Part shown: positions 16,800-23,902 of the stretch, in pieces
Position numbering within the stretch: position 1 is the stretch's first letter
How the letters are laid out: each line of letters opens with the position of its first letter
Source: CAZYJD01 sp964647785
GTDB lineage: Bacteria > Bacteroidota > Bacteroidia > NS11-12g > UBA9320
Direction: 5' to 3'
DNA: 36,551 bases
Assembly (NCBI GenBank): GCA_964647785.1
Contig: CAZYJD010000013.1
Coordinates: 1-36,551, forward strand
Program-made: the position numbers and the translations under genes
Notes under the pieces: model-generated
The model's database searches: none
Seen by the model: only the letters and a program-made list of their open reading frames with translations
What the model was told of the DNA's origin: nothing

Positions 16800-17495
16800 A
16801 TGAGAAAGCTACTACTCACCAAAATCTTTCTTTTAAGTTTTTTCGTTCAGTCATTCCAGCTGAATCATACAATCGCCTATGCACCAAAGCATTATTCTGA
16901 GGTCGTTGGTTCTTGTTACGAAGAATTTTCCTGGAGCCCTCAAAAGCCTTCGCTTCGTTCGTTTGAGTTGGCCTACAAAGGTTATCTGAAACTTGAGGCT
17001 GAAGGTCGTTTGGCAAACAACCGATACCTGACCATCATCGATTTTAGTTTGTCTTCAAATGAAAAGCGGTTATGGACTTTGGATATGCACGAACAAAAGG
17101 TTCTTTTTCATGAAAGAGTATCTCACGGGCGAAACACGGGAGATGAATTTGCACGATATTTCAGCAATCAGCATGAAAGTCATAAATCAAGTCTTGGTTT
17201 TTATAGTACCGGTGAAATTTATATGGGGAAGCATGATGAATCCCTGCGCTTGATTGGTCTTGAACGAGGGTTTAATGACAATGCCCTCGCCAGGGGTATT
17301 GTGATTCACGCGGCAGAGTACGCAACAGAAGATTTCATTCATAGGTACAACAGATTGGGTAGAAGTTTCGGATGTCCTGCTGTGCGGCCTGAAATAAATG
17401 AGCAGCTGGTTAGCACCATAGCAGGAGGTAGTTGCCTTTTTATTTACTTCCCCGATAATCACTATCTCAAGAAGAGCAATCTACTCAATAGCTGA
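16800..17495 (+). CDS. YkuD_2-type murein L,D-transpeptidase catalytic domain protein
   Basis: The 231-residue protein has a signal peptide or N-terminal anchor (MRKLLLTKIFLLSFFVQSF). Its body matches the YkuD_2 branch of L,D-transpeptidase folds: LTIIDFSLSSNEKRLWTLDM, then SSLGFYSTGEIYMGKHDESL. The catalytic pair is His170 in GIVIHAAEYA and Cys192 in GRSFGCPAV. Such enzymes act on meso-diaminopimelate-containing stem peptides to make 3-3 cross-links or attach proteins; which reaction applies here is unknown. I chose the ATG at 16800 for the signal peptide; an in-frame start at 16746 adds 18 residues with no export character. A 7/8 match -7 box (AATATTTG, 16761-16768) lies upstream. Confidence 0.88.
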   Translation: MRKLLLTKIFLLSFFVQSFQLNHTIAYAPKHYSEVVGSCYEEFSWSPQKPSLRSFELAYKGYLKLEAEGRLANNRYLTIIDFSLSSNEKRLWTLDMHEQKVLFHERVSHGRNTGDEFARYFSNQHESHKSSLGFYSTGEIYMGKHDESLRLIGLERGFNDNALARGIVIHAAEYATEDFIHRYNRLGRSFGCPAVRPEINEQLVSTIAGGSCLFIYFPDNHYLKKSNLLNS

Positions 17496-17521
17496 TTTGT
17501 TTCATATGTTCATGCACCGCT

Positions 17522-17539
17522 GAATGATTCATTTCATTC
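17522..17539 (+). repeat. 6-6-6 inverted repeat upstream of the YcbB-like gene
   Basis: GAATGA (17522-17527) and TCATTC (17534-17539) are perfect complements around a 6-base centre, 26 bases before the -7 box at 17566. It could be an operator or a weak hairpin after the preceding gene; chance is possible. Confidence 0.25.
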
Positions 17540-17565
17540 CATAACATTCATCGGCATTCTTATAC

Positions 17566-17573
17566 TACTTTTG
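17566..17573 (+). promoter_or_regulatory. -7 promoter box of the YcbB-like L,D-transpeptidase gene
   Basis: TACTTTTG matches TAnnTTTG exactly, 8 bases before the ATG at 17582. Confidence 0.55.
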
Positions 17574-17581
17574 GATGCATC

Positions 17582-19393
17582 ATGAGCTTTCAGCGCCTCA
17601 ATAGCTATTTATGGGTGTTTCTGTTTTTATTTGGCCTCCTGTCCTGTTATCAGAAAGCGACAGTATTGGATAAAGTTGATGGCCCATTAATCATCGAATT
17701 TGAGCCGGATAGCTTGCGCAAAGCTATGTTGTGGTGTTTTTCTGATGGTTCAAACATTGCTCCTTGCATTGATGAGTTCAAATATTTATCAGTATTAAGA
17801 CTTCACTACAGCGCAAAGGATTATTCCGAACAACTGATCAGAAAATGGAATGATGAGCAGTGGGATAGTCTACAAAACCTAATGTCACTATTGCCCACAC
17901 AGGGACTCGATGAGCGCATGTATCAATTTCCACTAATCGATTTCCTGCTGGATTCATTTAAATCAGACACCGGTTATGATTATGCCCTAATGGCGCAAAT
18001 AGAGCTTTTAACCTCTCATGCATTGGTAGAATTGTTTCATGATCTGTACTCAGGTCGTCTCGTGCCAACTGAAATTTTTGGTCGGTATTATCATATCCCA
18101 CATCATGAACTTGATGATCAAGCCATGCTCGAACTATTGAATATGGATGATCCGATAGGCCAGTTGAGATCGCTTTTTTTATCGGATTTGGACGCAGGGT
18201 GCCTTGCAGGTTTAAGGAGTGAATTGGTCCGATTGAAAGAAAGTGACTTTCATTGGCCTGTGATTAATTTTGCAAATGTAACCCGACTTGACCCCGGTAA
18301 TAGTTTTCAAGATTTTAACCTCATTGGACAGCGCATGCTGCTGGAGGGGCTCATTGATAGTTCGGAATATCAATTGACCGATAGCAATTTTTATCCTTTA
18401 TCTGCAGTGCCACTCGTACAGCGTTTTCAAGCAAGCAGAAACCTTCAAAGTGATGGCATTATTGGGACCAATACCATGGAAGCTTTGAATCAGCAATTGT
18501 TTGAACGCATAGGCGAAATTGATGCAAATTTTGAGCGAAAAAGATGGCTAAGGGGAGTGGAATCCATTCCCATGGTGAAAGTTAATCTTCCTGAATATCG
18601 TTTGTACATGTACAATGAGGATACCATTAGAAGCATGAAGGTTTGCATAGGACAACAAAGGGCAGCCAATTATGAACAACAGCTGAGAAGCTACCTCGAT
18701 GGAAAATCACCTGCCAAACCTAAAAACCACGAAACGCCACAGGTTTATTCGGGCATCAATCACATGGTTTTGAATCCTACTTGGACCGTGCCTCAAAGCA
18801 TTGTCAGGAATGAAATGCTCGGGAAAATGAGAAGAGATCCTAATTATCTGAAGCGAAACAATTATGTTATCCTCCGCGGAAACAAAGTTGTATCTCATGA
18901 TTCCGTCAACTGGTCGAAAGTGAATCCATCTGCCTACACCATTCGTCAAACACCAGGACCACACAATGCGCTTGGAAAGATCAAATTCATGTTTGTTAAT
19001 CCATTCAATGTCTATTTGCACGACACGCCTACTCAACCACCCTTTGGTTATACCGAAAGGGATGTGAGCCACGGATGTGTGCGATTGGAGCAACCCCTCG
19101 AATTGGCTAAATTCTTATGTGAACAAGATAGTCGTTTAGATATCGATGATATCCGCATCATGCTCGGATACCCGCCATTGGATGAAGAAAGGAGAAAAAA
19201 TCACGATTCCTCCGACAGCACAGCTAGGGTGAAAAAAACCACTGACACCCGCATTCTTCATCTCAGTAAGGAAGTGCCAGTACTCTTTGATTATCGCAAT
19301 ATATTTTGCGATGAGACAGGTCAGCTATTCATCCGTTTTGATGCTTATCGCAAGCAACGAGCCATCTACCGTAAACTGGAAGCTTCTTACTAG
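17582..19393 (+). CDS. YcbB/LdtD-like L,D-transpeptidase lipoprotein
   Basis: The 603-residue protein has a lipoprotein-type signal (LFGLLSC, Cys22 as the lipidation site). A large helical scaffold domain (about 60-240) resembles that of YcbB, and a peptidoglycan-binding-1 module follows (about 250-308, FQASRNLQSDGIIGTNTMEAL). The YkuD catalytic domain (about 330-530) contains VNLPEYRLYMY, VLNPTWTVPQSI and the active-site motif VSHGCVRL with Cys499. YcbB-type enzymes form 3-3 diaminopimelate cross-links and can bypass penicillin-binding proteins. A C-terminal tail of about 80 residues follows the domain. It is adjacent to another L,D-transpeptidase but has its own promoter. Its stop overlaps the ferritin gene's stop by 4 bases. 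Confidence 0.92.
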   Translation: MSFQRLNSYLWVFLFLFGLLSCYQKATVLDKVDGPLIIEFEPDSLRKAMLWCFSDGSNIAPCIDEFKYLSVLRLHYSAKDYSEQLIRKWNDEQWDSLQNLMSLLPTQGLDERMYQFPLIDFLLDSFKSDTGYDYALMAQIELLTSHALVELFHDLYSGRLVPTEIFGRYYHIPHHELDDQAMLELLNMDDPIGQLRSLFLSDLDAGCLAGLRSELVRLKESDFHWPVINFANVTRLDPGNSFQDFNLIGQRMLLEGLIDSSEYQLTDSNFYPLSAVPLVQRFQASRNLQSDGIIGTNTMEALNQQLFERIGEIDANFERKRWLRGVESIPMVKVNLPEYRLYMYNEDTIRSMKVCIGQQRAANYEQQLRSYLDGKSPAKPKNHETPQVYSGINHMVLNPTWTVPQSIVRNEMLGKMRRDPNYLKRNNYVILRGNKVVSHDSVNWSKVNPSAYTIRQTPGPHNALGKIKFMFVNPFNVYLHDTPTQPPFGYTERDVSHGCVRLEQPLELAKFLCEQDSRLDIDDIRIMLGYPPLDEERRKNHDSSDSTARVKKTTDTRILHLSKEVPVLFDYRNIFCDETGQLFIRFDAYRKQRAIYRKLEASY

Positions 19394-19905
19394 CCCATAG
19401 GGTCTGGACTTGCATTCTGACCGATGGACTTCAAGTCTTTATCAAGCATATACATGGCACCACCATCGTTGCCGATGATTTTCAATTTGTCGAGGATGGT
19501 TCTAAATTGGCTTTCTTCTTCCATTTGTTCTGCGACATACCATTGCAAAAAATGATGTGTTCGATGGTCGCGGGCTTCCATACAAAGATTTACAAGGTTA
19601 TGTATGGACTGTGAAACGGATTGCTCCTGTTCCAATATGGTTTCAAAAACCTGCTTGTAAGAATCAAAGTCGTGTCGCGGTTGTTCAACTCCTGGTGAGA
19701 TAGCGGTATTTCCTGCTTCATTCACATAGTGAAAAAGCTTGATCATGTGCATACGTTCTTCATCACTTTGGGCGTAGAGAAAAGTGGCTGTTCCTTCATA
19801 TCCGCGTTCTTCCATCCATGAAGCCATGGCGAGATATTGAGATGAAGCGAATGCTTCTTTTTCTATTTGCTCGTTCAGAGCCTTTACAATTTCGAAACTT
19901 AGCAT
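19390..19905 (-). CDS. ftnA: Non-heme ferritin (FtnA-like)
   Basis: This iron-storage protein oxidises Fe(II) and stores it as a mineral core. The 171-residue four-helix product has every ferroxidase-centre ligand at the same numbers as E. coli FtnA: Glu17, Tyr24, Glu50, His53, Glu94, Gln127 and Glu130. No haem-binding Met of bacterioferritin is evident, and the length and helix pattern are not those of Dps. It starts 6 bases after the stop of the TlpA-like gene, so the two are probably co-transcribed. The stop codon shares the tetranucleotide CTAG (19390-19393) with the stop of the facing transpeptidase gene. Confidence 0.95.
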   Translation of the reverse strand: MLSFEIVKALNEQIEKEAFASSQYLAMASWMEERGYEGTATFLYAQSDEERMHMIKLFHYVNEAGNTAISPGVEQPRHDFDSYKQVFETILEQEQSVSQSIHNLVNLCMEARDHRTHHFLQWYVAEQMEEESQFRTILDKLKIIGNDGGAMYMLDKDLKSIGQNASPDPMG

Positions 19906-19911
19906 GTGATA

Positions 19912-20424
19912 TTATTGGGTTAATTCGTCCATGTGTTCTTCCAATTCAAACTCATCTCCTTCGAGATAACCGGTATGGGTGTAAACGATCTGTCCTTTTT
20001 GATTGAGCAGGAAAGTAACAGGAGGGTTGGTCACATTCAAAGCTCTTTGCAAATCAGCATTTGGATCAAGCAGCACTTCATAAGTCCAACCTTGGCTGTT
20101 AACAAATGGTTTGACCTTAATGGTATTTCGTGCATCATCCACCGATACTGCAATCAATGTTAAATCGTACTTTTCCTGCCACTCTTCATACAAGCCATCG
20201 ATGTTTTTCAGTTCTTTAATGCATGGCTTGCACCATGTTGCCCAGAATGAAATAACTGTGAGTCCGCCGTGATCGGCCAGTGTTGAAATATCTACATTAT
20301 TTCCATTGATATCTTTTAAGAACACTTGAGGCAGTTTCTGAAGATTTTTAGTGCTGTCGGACAAGTTTGCCCATGCCGAAATGGCGGGGATTGCGAGCAT
20401 AAGAAGGATGAGAATTTTTTTCAT
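19912..20424 (-). CDS. Exported TlpA-like thioredoxin-fold protein
   Basis: The 170-residue protein has a signal peptide (MKKILILLMLAIPAISAWAN) and a thioredoxin/AhpC-TSA-like domain. It carries the redox site WCKPC in ISFWATWCKPCIKELKN and the cis-Pro segment NPPVTFLL. Family members are periplasmic thiol-disulfide reductases that reduce apocytochromes c or other exported thiols. An in-frame ATG at 20499 would add 25 non-signal residues and is rejected. A 7/8 -7 box (AATATTTG on the minus strand, 20438-20445) lies 13 bases upstream. It is first in a two-gene unit with ferritin; multihaem cytochrome c and Cys-rich proteins encoded nearby are conceivable substrates, but this is inference. Confidence 0.9.
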   Translation of the reverse strand: MKKILILLMLAIPAISAWANLSDSTKNLQKLPQVFLKDINGNNVDISTLADHGGLTVISFWATWCKPCIKELKNIDGLYEEWQEKYDLTLIAVSVDDARNTIKVKPFVNSQGWTYEVLLDPNADLQRALNVTNPPVTFLLNQKGQIVYTHTGYLEGDEFELEEHMDELTQ

Positions 20425-20523
20425 GTGATGATCGAACCAAATATTGTTCCAAAGCAACAATATTTTAGACACATGCACAAGAAGGGGGAGAATGTGCAAC
20501 GAGGGCCTGCATAATTGGGGTGC

Positions 20524-20531
20524 TATATTTG
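20524..20531 (+). promoter_or_regulatory. -7 promoter box of the tandem Ddl gene
   Basis: TATATTTG matches TAnnTTTG exactly, 18 bases before the ATG at 20550. It rules out the in-frame start at 20520. Confidence 0.6.
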
Positions 20532-20549
20532 CTGCAAAGCCCAGATACG

Positions 20550-23219
20550 ATGAAGATCAAAGTAGGCATATTCTTTGGCGGTGCTTCCCGCGAGCGTGAG
20601 GTAAGTTTTGCAGGAGGGAGAACCATTTACGACAACCTTGATAAAAGCATATTTGAAGCGGTCCCTATTTTTGTTGATCAAACAGGTCGTTTTATTCAAC
20701 TCGACTGGCCATTTATATACAGAGGAACCATCAGAGATTTTTTTCCTCCGGCATCTTTTTTACCTGCGAGTGAAAATCATTTTCAGATTTATGCCGATAG
20801 TCTGAAACTCTCTGATTCTCAACAATTGGAAATGCTCCGTGAAATTGGAAAACCTTTGGAGTTGTCTGATTTAAAACGCTTGATAGATGTGGCCTTTCTT
20901 GCACTTCACGGACGTTGTGGTGAAGATGGTAGCATACAAGGGTTGCTGGAATGGCTCGAGATTCCTTTTACAGGATCAGGCATTGGTCCTTCTGCTCTGG
21001 GAATGAACAAAAGTTTGCAGAAAAGACTCATGAAATCAGCATTTGATTTGCCTGATTTTGAAGTGATTCCAGCCACCGATTGGAGTGAAAGTAGCGTCAA
21101 TAAATGGTTTCATGCATGCGCCTCGAATGTGGGCTTCCCTATGGTGGTTAAGCCTGCCAATCAAGGGTCTAGCTTAGGGGTGAGTGTACTCGAAAATGCA
21201 GATATGCAAGCTTTTGAAAAAGCGGTGAACCATGCTTTTTTCAGGTATCATTTGAGCAAAGAGGAATGGAATAAGATGGACCAACATGCCTGGATTCGTA
21301 AAACCTGCGATTTACGTGAGGGCATAGGGCTGCCACTGCGAATGAATGAGGAATTGGTCATGCACCCTGATGAGCTACTTGAAAAATTGGAGGAGCATTT
21401 TGCTCATGCAAGTGAGGTATGGCTCGAAGCATTGGATCACGAAAGTGAAGTGGTGGTTGAAGCTTTCATCGCCGGCAGGGAGTTTTCTTGTGTTGTAATT
21501 GTTGACGACCATGCTAAACCAATTGCGCTTCCACCTACAGAGATCGTAAAGAGCAGCAGGGTGTATACCTATCAGGGAAAGTATCTTCCAGGCCAATCGC
21601 GTAAACTTACCCCCATCGATTGTGCTCCAGAAACACTGCACCACATCCGAAGAGAATGCGAGCGATTGTTTGCTTTTTTCGGTTTTGAGGTTTACGCACG
21701 TATTGACGGATTTTTAACAAAAGATGGACAGGTGTTTCTCAACGATCCCAATACCACCTCCGGGATGATGCCCAGTAGCTTTTTCTTTCACCAGGCCGCC
21801 GAAATCGGTCTGGATCCTTCCCATTTTGCCACCTATATTATCAGAACATCTTTGGCTGAACGACTCAGAAAACAAAATATTTTGCATCTTGAATGGGGAC
21901 AATTGCTCAACCGATTGGATGAACAAATTCTTGCCAAAGGCAAAGGGAAACTTCATGAAAAGCGCATTGCCGTTGTGATGGGTGGTTATTCGAGCGAAAG
22001 ACACATCAGCGTGGAAAGCGGCAGGAATATCTATGAAAAAATTGGTTCATCTGAGGGGTATAGCGCAGTTCCCGTATTTTTAAAAGGAACTGCGAACCAT
22101 TGGAAACTCTATGAGATTCCCGTGAGTATGATGCTAAAAGATAATGCTGATGATATTGCACACCGCATCGATGCGTCCATTGAGAGTTCTGAGATGTCAA
22201 TCATCAGAAAAGAATTTGCTGAGCTTAGCCGGAAGTATGCCGGTGGAGATCCGGTTTTTCAGGCTTCAGAATGGACTTTAGATCAACTGAAATTAGAGGC
22301 GGATGCGGTATTCATTGCATTGCACGGCAGACCGGGTGAAGACGGAGAGATACAAACAGCCTTAGAAGCAAGAGGGATTCCTTTCAATGGGTCAAGGGTG
22401 CACAGCTCTCAGCTAACGATCAATAAATTCGAAACCAACCGCATTCTAAGAGAAAATGGCTTTTTGGTGGCCAATCACCTTTTGGTTGAGAAGCACGAGT
22501 GGCTCAAAGATCACAAAGGAGTTTTGGATAAAGTTCAGAACCTTGGTTTTCCCTTAATTGCAAAGCCCGCTGATGATGGTTGTAGCTCGGCCGTGAAAAA
22601 AATTAAAACGATACAGGAGTTAGAAGCTTATGCAACCAACACCTTCAGGAATTCTGCTGAGTTCGATGAGCAGGCATCTAAAGTTTTGGGCCTGCATACC
22701 CAGGAGGAGTTTCCGGCTCGCGAATATTTCCTGCTGGAAACTTTTATTGACAAAGGAACGGCTGCACATTTTTTGGAAATTACAGGCGGGATGCTTACCC
22801 GTTACAACGCATTTGGTAAGCTTGAATATGAGGTTTTTGAGCCTTCGGAAGCACTCGCAGGTGGTGAAGTATTGAGTTTGGCCGAAAAGTTTTTGGCGGG
22901 TGAAGGACAGAATATTACCCCCGCGCGCTACAGCAAGGATGTCACGGAACAAATGCGCATATCCAAAATTGTGCGAGAAGAATTGGCTAAAGTGGCCATG
23001 TTGCTTCAGATAGAAGGATATTGCCGGATAGATGCTTTTGTACGAGTCTATCCCGATGGAAAAGTGGAAGTTATTATCATCGAAATCAATTCTTTGCCCG
23101 GAATGACCCCGGCTACCTGTATTTATCATCAGGCTGCGATCAATGGTTATAAACCCGCTGAGTTTATCACCGGAATTCTTGATTTTGGTGAAAAACGACA
23201 GAAATTAGCCAACTCATAA
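20550..23219 (+). CDS. ddl: Tandem fused D-alanine--D-alanine ligase (two complete ATP-grasp Ddl modules)
   Basis: Ddl joins two D-Ala (or D-Ala and another D-acid) for the peptidoglycan precursor. At 889 residues this protein is more than twice the usual 300-370 and reads as two Ddl modules. Module 1 (1 to about 465) has GGASREREVS (Glu15), HGRCGEDGSIQG, VKPANQGSSLG (Lys201, Ser207, Ser208), GKYLPG (Tyr345), RID (Asp386) and LNDPNTTSGMM (Asp399 for the usual Glu, Asn401, Ser for the usual Pro). Module 2 (about 470-889) has GGYSSERHIS (Glu483), HGRPGEDGEIQ, AKPADDGCSSA (Lys672, Cys678 for the usual first Ser), EKFLAGE (Phe781 for Tyr), CRID (Asp828) and EINSLPGMTP (Glu845, Asn847). The gene precedes a PASTA-protein gene by 18 bases. 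Confidence 0.93.
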   Translation: MKIKVGIFFGGASREREVSFAGGRTIYDNLDKSIFEAVPIFVDQTGRFIQLDWPFIYRGTIRDFFPPASFLPASENHFQIYADSLKLSDSQQLEMLREIGKPLELSDLKRLIDVAFLALHGRCGEDGSIQGLLEWLEIPFTGSGIGPSALGMNKSLQKRLMKSAFDLPDFEVIPATDWSESSVNKWFHACASNVGFPMVVKPANQGSSLGVSVLENADMQAFEKAVNHAFFRYHLSKEEWNKMDQHAWIRKTCDLREGIGLPLRMNEELVMHPDELLEKLEEHFAHASEVWLEALDHESEVVVEAFIAGREFSCVVIVDDHAKPIALPPTEIVKSSRVYTYQGKYLPGQSRKLTPIDCAPETLHHIRRECERLFAFFGFEVYARIDGFLTKDGQVFLNDPNTTSGMMPSSFFFHQAAEIGLDPSHFATYIIRTSLAERLRKQNILHLEWGQLLNRLDEQILAKGKGKLHEKRIAVVMGGYSSERHISVESGRNIYEKIGSSEGYSAVPVFLKGTANHWKLYEIPVSMMLKDNADDIAHRIDASIESSEMSIIRKEFAELSRKYAGGDPVFQASEWTLDQLKLEADAVFIALHGRPGEDGEIQTALEARGIPFNGSRVHSSQLTINKFETNRILRENGFLVANHLLVEKHEWLKDHKGVLDKVQNLGFPLIAKPADDGCSSAVKKIKTIQELEAYATNTFRNSAEFDEQASKVLGLHTQEEFPAREYFLLETFIDKGTAAHFLEITGGMLTRYNAFGKLEYEVFEPSEALAGGEVLSLAEKFLAGEGQNITPARYSKDVTEQMRISKIVREELAKVAMLLQIEGYCRIDAFVRVYPDGKVEVIIIEINSLPGMTPATCIYHQAAINGYKPAEFITGILDFGEKRQKLANS

Positions 23220-23237
23220 GCCTAGCCTGTTAACCGA

Positions 23238-23828
23238 ATGAAAAAAATTCTGAAACACCTCTTTTTTATCGCACTTTCTTTGGGTGCTGTGCTCCTTCTA
23301 ATTTTATTGTCGCTGAAGTTTTACACCAGACATGGCCAAATGCAAAATGTGCCCGATGTGGTTGAAATGCGCTCGGATAAAGCCATGCGATTACTTGAAA
23401 GTGAAGGTTTGATTCCGGTGATTGTAGATTCTGTTTTTGCAGAAAATTTCCCAAGGCTCGGGATTGTCGATCAAAACCCTGATGCCGGTGCTGAAGTGAA
23501 GAAGGGCCGAAAAATATATTTGGTCGTGAATTCTCTTGATGTGCCCATGGTTGAAATGCCTGACATTGCTGGAAAAAGTTCCTTGCGGCAGGCCAAAAAC
23601 CAATTGGCTGTGGTGGGTTTGCGTGTTGGAGAAATCATTGAAAGGCCTGATCCCACGGTGCAAACAGAGTTCGATCAACCGGTATTGGAGCAGTTGTTCG
23701 AAGATGAGCGCATTTTACCCGGATCTCCAGTAAAGAAATTTTCTGAAATTGACCTGGTGGTTGGAAAGATGATTGAAAACAAAGATTCCACCTCCGCGGA
23801 GACATTGGAAGAAAAATTCTCTGAATAA
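23238..23828 (+). CDS. Membrane-anchored PASTA-domain protein
   Basis: The 196-residue protein has an N-terminal transmembrane helix (about 5-28, LFFIALSLGAVLLLILLSL). Two periplasmic PASTA repeats follow: about 36-100 (NVPDVVEMRSDKAMRLLESE and DQNPDAGAEVKKGRKIYLVV) and about 103-180 (VEMPDIAGKSSLRQAKNQLA). An acidic tail ends the protein. PASTA domains of penicillin-binding proteins and Ser/Thr kinases bind peptidoglycan or its fragments; there is no kinase or transpeptidase domain here. It follows ddl by 18 bases and is probably co-transcribed. PASTA proteins next to ddl are a recurrent arrangement in Bacteroidota as I recall. Confidence 0.88.
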   Translation: MKKILKHLFFIALSLGAVLLLILLSLKFYTRHGQMQNVPDVVEMRSDKAMRLLESEGLIPVIVDSVFAENFPRLGIVDQNPDAGAEVKKGRKIYLVVNSLDVPMVEMPDIAGKSSLRQAKNQLAVVGLRVGEIIERPDPTVQTEFDQPVLEQLFEDERILPGSPVKKFSEIDLVVGKMIENKDSTSAETLEEKFSE

Positions 23829-23876
23829 TCTTCTGACTTTTGGTGGCAGGCAACGAATGTTGCTTGGCCATAGTCT

Positions 23877-23884
23877 TATCTTTG
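23877..23884 (+). promoter_or_regulatory. -7 promoter box of the giant PKD gene
   Basis: TATCTTTG matches TAnnTTTG exactly and lies 18 bases before the TTG at 23903. The GTG at 23840 is upstream of it and so is unlikely to be the start. Confidence 0.5.
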
Positions 23885-23902
23885 TTGATAATAAATCTTC
23901 CT

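Noticed and set aside
19390..19905. Dps or bacterioferritin
   Set aside because: The ferroxidase ligands match FtnA at the same residue numbers, which neither alternative would give.
22620..23129. Open reading frame of 169 codons opposite the second Ddl module
   Set aside because: It is antisense to a conserved catalytic domain and has no family features.
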